Part shown: positions 44,675 to 54,285 of the stretch, piece by piece
Layout: each line of letters begins with the position of its first letter
Position numbering within the stretch: position 1 is the first letter of the stretch
From: Fulvia fulva
Lineage: Eukaryota; Ascomycota; Dothideomycetes; Mycosphaerellales; Mycosphaerellaceae
DNA length: 64,000 nucleotides
NCBI RefSeq assembly: GCF_020509005.1
Contig: NC_063012.1
Span: forward strand, 6,200,001 to 6,264,000
Direction of reading: 5' to 3'
Made by a program: the position numbers and the translations under genes
The notes under the pieces: generated by a model
What the model was told of the DNA's origin: nothing
Seen by the model: the letters and a program-made list of their open reading frames with translations, nothing else
Database searches by the model: none

Positions 44675-46591
44675 ATAGATATTTCATTAAGCTGTTGTAG
44701 TGCCCTTTGGCCTATGCAGCTATGCTATCTTGTTTTTGTATATATAGAGGGGAAACCGTGTTGGTGAAAACCCCTCCTCCTTCCCGCCTGTCTTTTCCTC
44801 CTCGTTGTCGTCTTAAATTTCCCTTGTTAGGGGTACGCTAGTGTCATGGGCCTGCCCTGATGACTACCCTATCTGCAACCCCCCTCGCTTCCGCCTCTTG
44901 TCTATCCACTCCTCCGTCTCGCTCGCGAGGCTAAACTGCTGGAGGTATCCCTACTGTAGTATCTACCGAGAGATTCGGCGAATGTTGCCTTTGTCCCTAA
45001 TAATTGACTTGTAGTCTCTCCTTCCCGCTTGGTGCCTCCAATTTCCCCTGCCTCTCGCCCACTGCGGGCATCGTAGTAGCATATGTTCTGGGTTTTGCGA
45101 TGGGTAGCCACACTGGCAGGCTGGGCTATATATGTCTAGTGCGCGTCTTCTGAACAGGTAGGCCCTTAATCCAATGTGTTCGGACCTGATTTGGATCGCT
45201 ATGCTTGCTTCGGCCCTTGTCAGGTCCCTATATAGCTGGTAATTGTGTCTCTGGAAGGCTCGGAGCGCTATCGGGCCTGTTGTCTTAGGGGGCTTCCTTT
45301 TCCAGTCCTGCTCCCATAGGCAGCTCGCTATCTGTTCCGCTAGGTTTTGGGTCTTAGCCTTGCTCCCGCCGGCCTGGCGAGTCCTACGCTCCTCCTCCTT
45401 TCGTGCTAGCCATTCGGTGCTTGTCTGTACGGCCGTAAAGGTCGTAAGGTCATCCTCTTTTTGGCTTGTCCTATATCCTGCCCCTCTCCGGTAGCGGCTT
45501 TCTATCTTATTCTTTGCCTCCTGGATCGTGGTTTGTGCTAGGTAACCTGTCGTCTTTGCCGCGTATTGAATTCTCATTCCCCGGATGTACTGGCCGATTG
45601 GTGGTATTCCTGTCTCCATTTCTACCGTGCTTATTGACGTTGTCTTGTATGCGCCTAGTACCCTACGTAGGTTGCCTGCCTATGTCCTGTTTAGGGGTTG
45701 CTCTATCCGTTTCGGGATCGGCTTGCCTGCGCCTCCTGTTCCCCAAATCTGTGCCCCGTACAACATAGCTGGTCTGACGATCGCCTTATACATTACTCTT
45801 GCCTTGTCGAATGTTGCTCCCTATATAGATGCCGTAAGCCTCTTTATCGAGGCTTCATTGACTTGCGCTCGACTCTGGGCTTTCTTAATCTGTACATTCC
45901 AGCTTAGCTTCGGGTCGAGCCAGATCCCTAGTACTCGTAGCTCCGCTGATGGCTTGGTCTCGTAGCCTTGGATTCTTACCGCCGCCTTCATATTATGGTG
46001 TGTTCTCGCTTTACTGAAGTGTATAAGTTGGTACTTTTCAGGGGCGAACCGGGCACCATGCTTCTTTGCCCACTCCTCGCATTTCTTGTGCCTATCTTCA
46101 AGGAGGCGACAGTTCTCTTCTGTCGAGTCTGACCAGGCTAGGATGTTTGTATCGTCTACGAACCCCGATGCTGAGGTTTGCGGAGAGGTGAGTAGGGGGA
46201 TTAGATCCGACATAAATATTAGAAACAGGATAGGGGAGAGAGTAGATCCCTGAGGTATTCCAGTCTCTGCCTTCACCGGGTCGGACGTGTACCTTCCTAG
46301 GACTAGGTATGTCGTCCGTTCCTGGAGAAAGGAGAAGACGAACGACGTTGCCCACTAGGGGATGCCTTTCTGCTGTAGGATATGTATTAGCCTTTGGTGT
46401 GAGACGTTGTCGAAGGCCCCTGCGATGTCGAGGGATAGTAAGGACGCCGCTCGGTTCCTGCCGTAGTGCCAGAGGGTCTGGATTTGCTCCGTAATTAGCT
46501 CCATTGCTGTTAGTGTCGATCGCTGGCTTCTTCCCCCCATCTGTGTTGCTGGGAGTACGTGGTTGTCCTCGGCAAGCTGCGTAAGTCTCTG
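44675..46591 (-). mobile_element. B4: 5'-truncated LINE B without module, lightly RIPped
   Basis: 1,917 bp on the minus strand. Tail at 44675-44690, 3' UTR to 44863, ORF2 remnant 44864-46591 starting in RT at the point equal to B2 base about 20812. It lacks the 1,080-bp module, so module capture is not obligatory. At least five nonsense changes are visible (plus-strand CTA at 44951, 44963, 45680, 45821, 46355), each a CAG or TGG turned TAG as in RIP. Confidence 0.92.
44864..46591 (-). pseudogene. LINE B ORF2 remnant in B4 (RT and C-terminus)
   Basis: Aligned to B2 ORF2 from the Gln-Arg-Leu-Thr-Gln-Leu segment of RT to the stop. Phe-Val-Asp-Asp is intact. Broken by the five RIP-type stops listed for B4. 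Light RIP places it between the fully RIPped C copies and the clean B2/B3. Confidence 0.9.
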
Positions 46592-46607
46592 GTCCCTAGA
46601 TATATAG
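46592..46607. repeat. Right target-site duplication of B4
   Basis: GTCCCTAGATATATAG; identical to 44659-44674. Confidence 0.93.
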
Positions 46608-47963
46608 TCTCCTATATAGTTCGAGTAGGCCTACTTGTTTATACACGTATAGGTTTAGTGTCTATCTATTAGTATTTAAAGTATTAGAGGACACGAAAGG
46701 ATAAGGAGTGCTTTTCTACTGTCTTAAGGCTATATTACTAGATTAGGCCTTGTTCTATCGCTAGATCCGCCGCTTTCGCGTCTTATAGCTATACTATTAG
46801 CGCCGAGGCCTTCTTACCTTCTAGCCATTTCCTATAGAGCTAAGTCGCCTTCTAGATTAGAGAGTTAAGAGTGACCGGGTTGTCCTCTTAGAGAGTACGT
46901 AGGTGACCTTAGTTAGTTAGGTCGAACTCCTTAGGTATATCGTAGACTAGGATCGTAAATTACTTCGTTAAGACCTTCGCTAATACCGTAACCTTAAATA
47001 CCTACTATAGCTATACCTCTAGGTGCCTCCTAGTAGTAGTAGAGCTAGTATAGATCTATAGAGTACCGTTAGACTATTAGTTTACTACGACTACCCCTAG
47101 TTACTTAATTCGTTAGGCGAGCTCCTTATTCGATAGCTTCGTAACTTCGGCCTAGTCTTCCTTTACTATAATACGGATCGTAACTATATTGTACGTTAGG
47201 CGGGGGCCTAGTCTCGATGCCGCGACCGATACCTAGCTATAGGGGTGTTAATTCCGGGTGGCCTTATTAATCGCCTAAGACGTCGTCCTTATTTCTTATT
47301 ACCCTCGGTAATACGACAGTACTAGCGCCGTACGTAGCTAAGTAATTATTACCTATAGAGACCGGTATAGGAGCTAATCGTTAGTCTCTATACTTTTTAC
47401 GTCCTCTATAAGTTGCTATTAGTTGTCTTAGGGGAGCTTCGCCTATAGAGCCGTAGGCGCCGGTAGTACTATAGCCTAGGCTACTATTACCTAGTAGTTA
47501 CCTAATGTAGCTAGGCACCTCCGCGGCGTTTAGAGCTAAAGAAATAGGGTGAAGAGAACTTCAAGCTATCTAGATTAAATAAGGTAGAACTCCCTTAATT
47601 CTAGGGGCAGTGGCCTGCTTTATATATCGTTAGAATGGCCTTAATAACCGAGGACGTAATAGAAACCGTCCGAGGACGTAATAGAAACCGTCGATCCGTA
47701 GTAATAGTATAAATGAAATTCTCGCCTTCCGTCTCGAGAAACCGGAATAGTATACGAGGAAGTACTAAGATTAGGTATTGTACTCGCTAAGTCGTATCTT
47801 AAAGTAGATTATAGCTAATATAGTAATAATAGCGAGATAGACCGGTACCGGCGTACTAGGCGTAAGTATAGAGAATACTAATAGACGCGTTTATCGCGCG
47901 TCCCTTAATAGATTATCCTCCTTTACCCTACTACCTAATCCGCCCGATAACGATAGCGCGAAC

Positions 47964-47996
47964 CCGGCGACGTAGACTTAAGGACGTAAAGAGGAT
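47964..47996 (+). pseudogene. I: short gag segment between LINE C3 and F2
   Basis: The 33 bp join in frame to 54291 onward when F2 and one AGGAT are removed (Gly-Arg-Lys-Glu-Asp-Ile-Val-Asn-Lys across the junction). The last five bases are the F2 target duplication. Confidence 0.7.
47992..47996. repeat. Left target-site duplication of F2
   Basis: AGGAT; repeated at 54286-54290. Confidence 0.92.
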
Positions 47997-48515
47997 TGTC
48001 AGGGCGAGAGCCTGGCCTGTGAGATGCAAGGGTGAAAGCGAGAATGCAGGTGCGAAGTGCAGATGCAAAAGGGTATGGTATGATTGCTACACAAAACAAA
48101 AGACGAAGAAAGCAAGAGAGGCCTGGGGAAGGCCAGATATTTATACGCGACCCTCGCGAGTGCGTGTCCCCGCATCAACAGGGCTAACCCGTGCGAAGCC
48201 GCGCTCAGCAGCTTTGCTCAAAACCTTATTCCAACCTGCCCTACGTTCCGAGTCTTCCACGTGCTTCTTCCAGGGTCCAGCGCAGTCGCGGGTGCTCGCG
48301 GGAGTGCCGTGAGTCACACAGTCACGAGCCGAAGTGAATCTGTCAAGGTTTGGTAGAGGGGTGAATTTGGAGGGCTGGGTCCCGTAGCGAATGTTGCGGG
48401 CATGTGATTCTTGGCGCTCACACACCAAGCTGGACTGTCACTTCTTGACGACTTCTGAGCACTCTGAGGCTCTTCTGTCCCCACCTTCTGTACACTCTGT
48501 GGGGAGACCATGACA
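47997..48515 (-). repeat. 3' LTR of F2
   Basis: 519 bp, TGTCA...TGACA. Pol runs into it and stops at 48314. Confidence 0.97.
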
Positions 48516-51500
48516 GTAGCCCCCCCGAACAAAGCTGAGTTCCTACGAAGCCGTAGTAGTTCCACATATCGAGGATGTTCAGCTTCAGTACCAGGCCTAG
48601 GCCTGATGTCATGGTCGATACACCATTGGTAAGCCCCGTCGAAAAGCTCAGATTCGAAGAGCCTGCCGATGTTGACTTCTGGGCCGTCTGCGCGGGCGTG
48701 GTATTCTTCGATTGCTTGACGATTGAAGATGATATGTTGGATAGGTTCCCATGAGGTATCCCACTCAGGGCAACCTTGCCATTCGACTTCATACTTGATC
48801 GGCGGTAGTCCTTCAACGTCGTTGGGCTCTACGCGGATTCCCCGGATCTTGCGGACGGCATAGTCGTCAGAAGGTAGGTTAACAGGCTCGTCGACTTCTA
48901 CTTCATCGGGAGGACCTGGCATGTCTTGGTTTTGGTTCGGGAATGGGTCCTCAGCCGACGGCCGAAGGCGTACGGGATGGAAGACGTCGTGGATCTTTAT
49001 GTTCGCAGGAAGAGCTAGACGGTAGGCGTGTGAACTGATACGCTCGGTGATCTCAAAAGGACCTAGGTTCTTCCAGTTCAGCTTCTTGGAGGGGCGGTCT
49101 GTCTTGATGTTCTTGGAGTTGAGGTAGACCATATCGCCTACTTGGTAGTCGGGAGCTGGCTGGCGACGACGATTGGCTTGATCCTCGTAGATTGCTTGTG
49201 CGTACACCATCTCGTCGTGAACTTCTTCATGGATCTGTGAGAGCATAGTAGCGAACTCGTCTGCTGCTTGCTCGTTTGCGTCTTCGGTAGGCGGGAGAGG
49301 TTCTTCTGGTTCCATGCCTGTACGAGGGTGGTAACCTCTCGTAGTATAGAAGGGAGAGTAGCCAGTAGTCTCCGAGTCCCAGTTACGAGTAGCGAACTCC
49401 ACCGCAGGGATATGCTGAGGCCAATCCTTCTGGTGGTAGTCGACGAAGCAACGAAGGACCTGCTCGAGGATAGCGTTCGTAATTTCGGTCTGGCCGTCGG
49501 TCTGTGGCTGAAAACTGGTCGAGAGGTTATGCTTGATGCCCAGGATAGCACACAGACGCTTCCAGAAGTGCGAGATGAACTGGGTGCCTCTGTCAGAGGT
49601 GATGCTATCCGGGAGGCCTTGAAAGCGCCAGACGAATTCGTAGAACAAGCGAGCAGTCTCCTTTGCGGTCATGCTCCAGCACGGGATCATGTACCGGTCC
49701 TTGGAGTGACGGTCCACGATCACTAGAAGGGCCTTTGCTTTCACGCCGCTGAAGGTCTTGCCGTGAGGAAGATCGGTGATAAAGTCCATAGTGATGTGCT
49801 TCCACGGACGATCAGGAGCCGGGAGAGGGTGCAAGAGACCGTGGGGACGGTGGCGGTTAGCTTTGGCTCTTCGGCAAGCAGCGCAGTTCAGCACGTAGCG
49901 GCGGACGTCCTTCCAGGAATGCGGCCACCAGTAATACCTAGCGAGGAGCTTGTGGGTCTTGGCTACGCCTGGGTGACCCCCAGAGGCGGAGTCGTGGATG
50001 ATTTGAAGAATCTCAGCTCGGATATTAGAGCCTTCGGGCTGCGGTACGTAAAGCTTCTTACGGAAGTAGACGACACCTTCCTGGAGCTCGCACTCGGACA
50101 GCGAGAAGCCCGGGAATGTCCTCGCGCCAGATTCAAGGGCCTGAACTAACTCTTGGGCGTCTATGTCGGCATCGTACGCTGTTCGTACTCGTGCCATGAT
50201 GCCTTCGGGCTGCTCCTCATTATCAAACCCCTCAAAGTCTGATTCGGATGAGCCGTCGGTCGTTACTGAGCCCTCTTCATCGTCGTTCAAGTCCTCAGCG
50301 TCCGAGGCGTATTCTTCAGGCTCGGATTCATCGTCACTCTCGTCAAGGTAGGCAGGAGCGAGCACGAGAGTAGCAAAGGAAGCGGCGAGCGTAGGCTGGC
50401 CATTCGATAGGTACTCTCGAAGCTCGGAAGAGAGGTTGTGCTCTTTGATGACTTGTTGCCCTGCGATTTGCCGGCCCCCTCTTCGATCAACTGGAGAGTC
50501 ACCAGGGCGGCGGGTAAGGGCGTCGGCCATCGAGTTGGCCTTGCCGGGCGTGTACGAGATCACGAAGTTGAACCGGGAGAGGAATTCGCTCCAGCGGGCC
50601 TGGCGACGATTGAGCAGCTTGCTCTTCATAAAGTAGACGAGGTTCTTATGGTCGGAGCTTACTTGGACGGGCATAGCAGAGCCTTCGAGCTCGGGGCGCC
50701 ACTCTTCGAAAGCTTTGACGATGGCGAGAAGCTCCTTGTCGTAGATCTCGTAGTTACACTCCGTGGCGGTCATCTTCTTGGAGAGGAAGGCGACAGGTAA
50801 CCAGGGGGATTCAGGCGAGCGGCGTTGTAGCAGGACACCGCCCACCACGCCGTCGGATGCGTCGGTCTCTACACGGGTCTCCAGTTCGAAATCGAAGTGC
50901 CGTAGAAGCGGGTTCTCAACAAACTTCGCTTTGAGCAAGTCAAAAGCCTCCTGGCATTCGTCGGTCCAGGCGAACTTCTCACCCTTGCGCGTGAGCTTTG
51001 TCAAAGGGCGTACCACGCCCGAAAATGCGTGGATGAAGCGGCGGTAGAAGTTGGCAAAGCCTAGGAAACCCTGGACCTCTTTGACGTTCGTAGGAGCATC
51101 CCATTCGACGATAGCGTCGATCTTCTCTTGGTCCATCTTGATGCCGTCTGCGGTAATGATCAAACCAAGGAACTTGACTTCGGTCTTCTCAAACTCGCAC
51201 TTGTCGATGTCGAGCTGCAAGCCGGCGTCTGCGAGCTTCTGAAGGACCTTACAGACGTGCTCGCGGTGCTCCTCCTTGGTCTCGCTGTAGACTAGGATGT
51301 CGTCGATGTAGGCAGTGCAGAACTGATCGAGGAACTCCTGAAGGATGTCGTTAATGAAGTTCTGGAAGGTACTAGGCCCGTTACAAACGCCGAAGGGCAT
51401 AACGAGCGACTCGAACAGCCCGTAGCGAGTACGGAAGGCTGTGAGATACTCGTGTCCTTCTGCCATTCGTAACTTGTTGAACGCAGCGATGACATCGAGC

Positions 51501-52579
51501 TTGGTGAAGTACTTGGCCTTAGAGAGGCGCTCGAGCGTCTCCTGAATCAACGGTATTGGGTAGCGGTTCTTCTTTGTAACAGCGTTCAAGCCTCGGTAGT
51601 CTACGCAGAAGCGTAGACCACCGCCGGGCTTCTTGACGAACATGACGGGACTGCCAGCGCTGGAACGGCTCGCTCGAATGAACCCCTTCTTTAGGTTCTC
51701 TTCGAGGTATCTCTTGAGGACGATAAGCTCTTCTCGGGACATGGAATATAACGGTCCGAACGGTGTCTCTGCACCTTCTTCTAGCTCAATCTTGTGGTCG
51801 TGAGGGCGATGAGGAGGTAGCTCGTCTGCGGCTTTAGCATCGAATACGTGGAGGATGTGGTGTGCCCAAGGAGGGACCTTCGTAGCAGGGTCGGTAGGTG
51901 TACGCTTCTTGTCGAGCTTCTCGAGGGCGATGTCGATATCGCGGAGAGAGGCGGCGAAGACTTGAGCTTTGGGCTGCTTAGCAGCAGTGGTGAAGGCAGC
52001 GGCGTTCACCTGGAAGATCTTGGTATACTCAGGACCGCGCTGAGGCGGCGGAGAAGGCGGAGGTGCCGGAGGAACTTCTGGAGGGAAGCTGACAGTAAGG
52101 GAAGTCCAGTCGATGATAGGTCGGTGTCGTCTGAACCAGGGGAGGCCGAGGATAAACTTCTGATGCGGTAGGGACGTAAGGAAGCTGGTGATCGACATAC
52201 GCTTGCCTCCGAGGGTGATTGACGTGTGTACAACATGAGTAATCTTACCAGTGGTAGTCTCCGTGCCGTCAAAGAGTTCAAGGGTGCGAGGGTACTTCAG
52301 TTCCTGGGGTTCGAGGTTGAGAGAGGTCGCGAGTTTATAGTCCATAAAAGACTCGCCTAGTGCGCCAGTGTCCATGAGAGTGAGATTGGAAGAAGAGAGT
52401 TTCTTTGAGCCGATATTTACATTCGTGACGAACGGTTTGCAAGCGTGGTCCTTGCCCGTCTCGTCGTACAGGTCTAGCTGTGCTGTATTGATCCTCAACT
52501 TCTTTCCTCTCTTCACTTTCGGTAAACGTTGTTCTTGGTCTTCATCGCGTCGATGAGGAAGACCTAGGCTTTTTCCTGC
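48314..52579 (-). CDS. pol: F2 Pol (protease, RT, RNase H, integrase, chromodomain)
   Basis: Open from 52579, after an in-frame TGA at 52582-52580, to 48314 (about 1,421 aa). No ATG start, so it is made by -1 frameshift from Gag. Numbered from codon 52516: protease Asp49-Thr-Gly-Ala; RT about 265-450 with Asp340 and Tyr403-Ile-Asp-Asp; RNase H Asp552, Glu595, Asp622; an unusual acidic linker 725-770; integrase zinc domain His841, His848, Cys878, Cys881; catalytic Asp911, Asp975, Glu1011; chromodomain about 1219-1275. About 125 residues follow the chromodomain and read through the polypurine tract into the 3' LTR. All catalytic residues are present. The chromodomain suggests targeting to methylated-histone chromatin (family knowledge). 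Confidence 0.95.
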   Translation of the reverse strand, partial: AGKSLGLPHRRDEDQEQRLPKVKRGKKLRINTAQLDLYDETGKDHACKPFVTNVNIGSKKLSSSNLTLMDTGALGESFMDYKLATSLNLEPQELKYPRTLELFDGTETTTGKITHVVHTSITLGGKRMSITSFLTSLPHQKFILGLPWFRRHRPIIDWTSLTVSFPPEVPPAPPPSPPPQRGPEYTKIFQVNAAAFTTAAKQPKAQVFAASLRDIDIALEKLDKKRTPTDPATKVPPWAHHILHVFDAKAADELPPHRPHDHKIELEEGAETPFGPLYSMSREELIVLKRYLEENLKKGFIRASRSSAGSPVMFVKKPGGGLRFCVDYRGLNAVTKKNRYPIPLIQETLERLSKAKYFTKLDVIAAFNKLRMAEGHEYLTAFRTRYGLFESLVMPFGVCNGPSTFQNFINDILQEFLDQFCTAYIDDILVYSETKEEHREHVCKVLQKLADAGLQLDIDKCEFEKTEVKFLGLIITADGIKMDQEKIDAIVEWDAPTNVKEVQGFLGFANFYRRFIHAFSGVVRPLTKLTRKGEKFAWTDECQEAFDLLKAKFVENPLLRHFDFELETRVETDASDGVVGGVLLQRRSPESPWLPVAFLSKKMTATECNYEIYDKELLAIVKAFEEWRPELEGSAMPVQVSSDHKNLVYFMKSKLLNRRQARWSEFLSRFNFVISYTPGKANSMADALTRRPGDSPVDRRGGRQIAGQQVIKEHNLSSELREYLSNGQPTLAASFATLVLAPAYLDESDDESEPEEYASDAEDLNDDEEGSVTTDGSSESDFEGFDNEEQPEGIMARVRTAYDADIDAQELVQALESGARTFPGFSLSECELQEGVVYFRKKLYVPQPEGSNIRAEILQIIHDSASGGHPGVAKTHKLLARYYWWPHSWKDVRRYVLNCAACRRAKANRHRPHGLLHPLPAPDRPWKHITMDFITDLPHGKTFSGVKAKALLVIVDRHSKDRYMIPCWSMTAKETARLFYEFVWRFQGLPDSITSDRGTQFISHFWKRLCAILGIKHNLSTSFQPQTDGQTEITNAILEQVLRCFVDYHQKDWPQHIPAVEFATRNWDSETTGYSPFYTTRGYHPRTGMEPEEPLPPTEDANEQAADEFATMLSQIHEEVHDEMVYAQAIYEDQANRRRQPAPDYQVGDMVYLNSKNIKTDRPSKKLNWKNLGPFEITERISSHAYRLALPANIKIHDVFHPVRLRPSAEDPFPNQNQDMPGPPDEVEVDEPVNLPSDDYAVRKIRGIRVEPNDVEGLPPIKYEVEWQGCPEWDTSWEPIQHIIFNRQAIEEYHARADGPEVNIGRLFESELFDGAYQWCIDHDIRPRPGTEAEHPRYVELLRLRRNSALFGGATVMVSPQSVQKVGTEEPQSAQKSSRSDSPAWCVSAKNHMPATFATGPSPPNSPLYQTLTDSLRLVTV
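48516..48530 (-). promoter_or_regulatory. F2 polypurine tract
   Basis: On the minus strand a run of seven G followed by CTAC directly precedes the 3' LTR (C-run at 48520-48526 on the plus strand). It lies inside the Pol frame. Expected plus-strand priming site. Confidence 0.65.
52564..52579 (-). promoter_or_regulatory. F2 Gag-Pol -1 frameshift window
   Basis: Gag and Pol frames overlap only here. On the coding strand there is an A5 run (plus-strand T5 at 52570-52574) in CAG-GAA-AAA-GCC-TAG. A -1 slip of the Lys-AAA codon puts ribosomes into Pol. It is not a canonical X-XXY-YYZ heptamer. Confidence 0.55.
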
Positions 52580-53724
52580 TCAGCGGGAGCAGCAGGAGCA
52601 GGCTCGATAGCGCCGACAGCGCCGCGAACCGGGTTGCGGGCGTTACGGGCAGCGAGCTGCGGACACTTGGCTGCGATGTGGCCTGGACCGCCGCAGTAGG
52701 TGCAGAGTCCGGCCTGGCGACGGCGAAGCTTCTCTTCGGGAGTGAGCTTACCGTTGACGAGGCCCTGGACTCGAGGGACGGCGGCACCAGCGCTGAGATC
52801 CATAGCGTCACCTACAGAGACGGGAGGGAGAGCCGTAGGAGCGGCGGCGCCTAGTGGAGCAGCGAAGTGGCTTCCGGGACCACGAGGCTGACGACCTTGA
52901 GAACGGGAAGCGAGGAGAGAGGCGGTGTGTTTCATGTTGGAGTCGAGGCGCTGGCAGGTCTCGACGAGCTCACGGAAGCTCATAGCACCGACGTCCTTGT
53001 CCTCGAGGGCTCGAAGAAGCTCTGCTGACAAACCACGGCGGAGAGTGCTCTTCTTGGTCTCTTCGTTGTAGCCGGTGAACCCGATGTCGCGGTTGAAGGC
53101 CGCGAGGTACTCGGCGAAGCTCTTGTTCTTCTGGAGGAGGTTGTGGATGGCGTTCTGGGCGGTGGCTCTACGGTCTGGATCACCAAAGGCAGCACGGAGG
53201 TCCTGCATCAAGGTGAGGACGTCCGGGCAGCCGATAGTCTGCGTGGCGTTGTCGATGTAGTGTTGTACCTGAGCCGCGGCGTCTCCCCGAAGGAGGGAGA
53301 AGACGTACGTGACTTTGTCCTTCTCTTGCGGAAAGTGGTCGGCATTAGCCAACAGCTTGATGGTGAGCTGTGTCTCAAATGCCTCAAACTTGCTCTTGTT
53401 GCCGTCGAACTCGTCTGGGTCGTTGACCTTCTTGGAGAAGTGCTGGCGGCGGTTGTCGTCGGCGTGCGGGGCGAGGTTCTGGAAGGTGTTCACAATACCT
53501 TGAAGGTATGTTGCTTGGTTGTTTGCTTGCTCGACCTGCTGGGCGGTCTCGCGGAAAGAGGAGACGGTGCGGTTGATGAGAGCGTAGGCGGTGTCGGGGT
53601 TGGCGTTTGCCCAGGCACCGAAGGCAGCGGCGTTCGAGAAGGGGATGTCAGTCCACTCACTGAAGTGGAATGGAGTGTCTTGGTTGTCGAGGTTGACACC
53701 TCCATCGGTGGCGTGGTCACCCAT
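52564..53724 (-). CDS. gag: F2 Gag (capsid-nucleocapsid)
   Basis: 386 aa from ATG at 53724. An upstream extension into the LTR would need a TTG start and is rejected. Contains a helical retrotransposon-Gag region in the first 270 residues and one zinc knuckle at about 341-354 (C-x2-C-x4-H-x4-C), then an Ala/Pro-rich tail ending Glu-Gln-Glu-Lys-Ala. Forms the cytoplasmic particle in which reverse transcription occurs. The stop at 52566-52564 lies 14-16 nt after the point where the Pol frame opens. Confidence 0.93.
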   Translation of the reverse strand: MGDHATDGGVNLDNQDTPFHFSEWTDIPFSNAAAFGAWANANPDTAYALINRTVSSFRETAQQVEQANNQATYLQGIVNTFQNLAPHADDNRRQHFSKKVNDPDEFDGNKSKFEAFETQLTIKLLANADHFPQEKDKVTYVFSLLRGDAAAQVQHYIDNATQTIGCPDVLTLMQDLRAAFGDPDRRATAQNAIHNLLQKNKSFAEYLAAFNRDIGFTGYNEETKKSTLRRGLSAELLRALEDKDVGAMSFRELVETCQRLDSNMKHTASLLASRSQGRQPRGPGSHFAAPLGAAAPTALPPVSVGDAMDLSAGAAVPRVQGLVNGKLTPEEKLRRRQAGLCTYCGGPGHIAAKCPQLAARNARNPVRGAVGAIEPAPAAPAEQEKA

Positions 53725-53755
53725 GAGGATGACTCGAGTGGTTGACGGTTTGTTG

Positions 53756-53766
53756 GTCTTTTGTGA
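53756..53766 (-). promoter_or_regulatory. F2 primer-binding site, probable self-primer type
   Basis: Two nt inside the 5' LTR the RNA-sense sequence is TC-ACAAAAGAC. Its 9-nt core is the exact complement of GTCTTTTGT in the LTR (53866-53874 on the plus strand), about 41 nt after the TATA box, near the expected mRNA 5' end. This is the arrangement of self-priming Tf1/sushi elements. Confidence 0.6.
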
Positions 53767-54285
53767 TGTCAGGGCGAGAGCCTGGCCTGTGAGATGCAAG
53801 GGTGAAAGCGAGAATGCAGGTGCGAAGTGCAGATGCAAAAGGGTATGGTATGATTGCTACACAAAACAAAAGACGAAGAAAGCAAGAGAGGCCTGGGGAA
53901 GGCCAGATATTTATACGCGACCCTCGCGAGTGCGTGTCCCCGCATCAACAGGGCTAACCCGTGCGAAGCCGCGCTCAGCAGCTTTGCTCAAAACCTTATT
54001 CCAACCTGCCCTACGTTCCGAGTCTTCCACGTGCTTCTTCCAGGGTCCAGCGCAGTCGCGGGTGCTCGCGGGAGTGCCGTGAGTCACACAGTCACGAGCC
54101 GAAGTGAATCTGTCAAGGTTTGGTAGAGGGGTGAATTTGGAGGGCTGGGTCCCGTAGCGAATGTTGCGGGCATGTGATTCTTGGCGCTCACACACCAAGC
54201 TGGACTGTCACTTCTTGACGACTTCTGAGCACTCTGAGGCTCTTCTGTCCCCACCTTCTGTACACTCTGTGGGGAGACCATGACA
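53767..54285 (-). repeat. 5' LTR of F2 (promoter LTR)
   Basis: 519 bp, apparently identical to 47997-48515. TATAAATA on the minus strand at 53915-53908. Drives the genomic RNA. Confidence 0.97.

Larger units (their letters stand above)
40618..47963 (-). mobile_element. C3: near-full-length LINE C, RIPped, carrying insertion B4
   Basis: Minus strand. TATC tail at 40618-40630, 3' UTR with a tandem duplication, ORF2 C-terminus (about 41050-41300), RT (about 42100-43000, Phe-Val-Asp-Asp coded near 42227-42238), linker, endonuclease (Gly-Asp-Phe-Asn near 43845), then ORF1 region to the 5' end at 47963. B4 (44675-46591) is removed to give about 5.4 kb. All frames are broken. It appears to interrupt gag of element I. 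No convincing target duplication was found. Confidence 0.82.
47997..54285 (-). mobile_element. F2: complete Ty3/Gypsy chromovirus-type retrotransposon
   Basis: 6,289 bp with 519-bp LTRs (47997-48515 and 53767-54285) that look identical, TG...CA ends and 5-bp AGGAT duplications. Gag and Pol are both open on the minus strand. No RIP: CpA and TpG are normal, unlike both flanks and unlike the RIPped relative F1. Features point to a recent, possibly active insertion. Inserted in gag of element I. Confidence 0.97.

Noticed and set aside
48084..48356. A 90-codon plus-strand frame in the F2 LTR, also seen in the other LTR and in F1
   Set aside because: Antisense to the element, present only as LTR sequence, with no motif. 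Its RIPped form in F1 is just the same LTR.
53725..53838. N-terminal extension of F2 Gag into the 5' LTR
   Set aside because: It would start at TTG inside the LTR. ATG at 53724 begins the recognisable Gag just after the primer-binding region.
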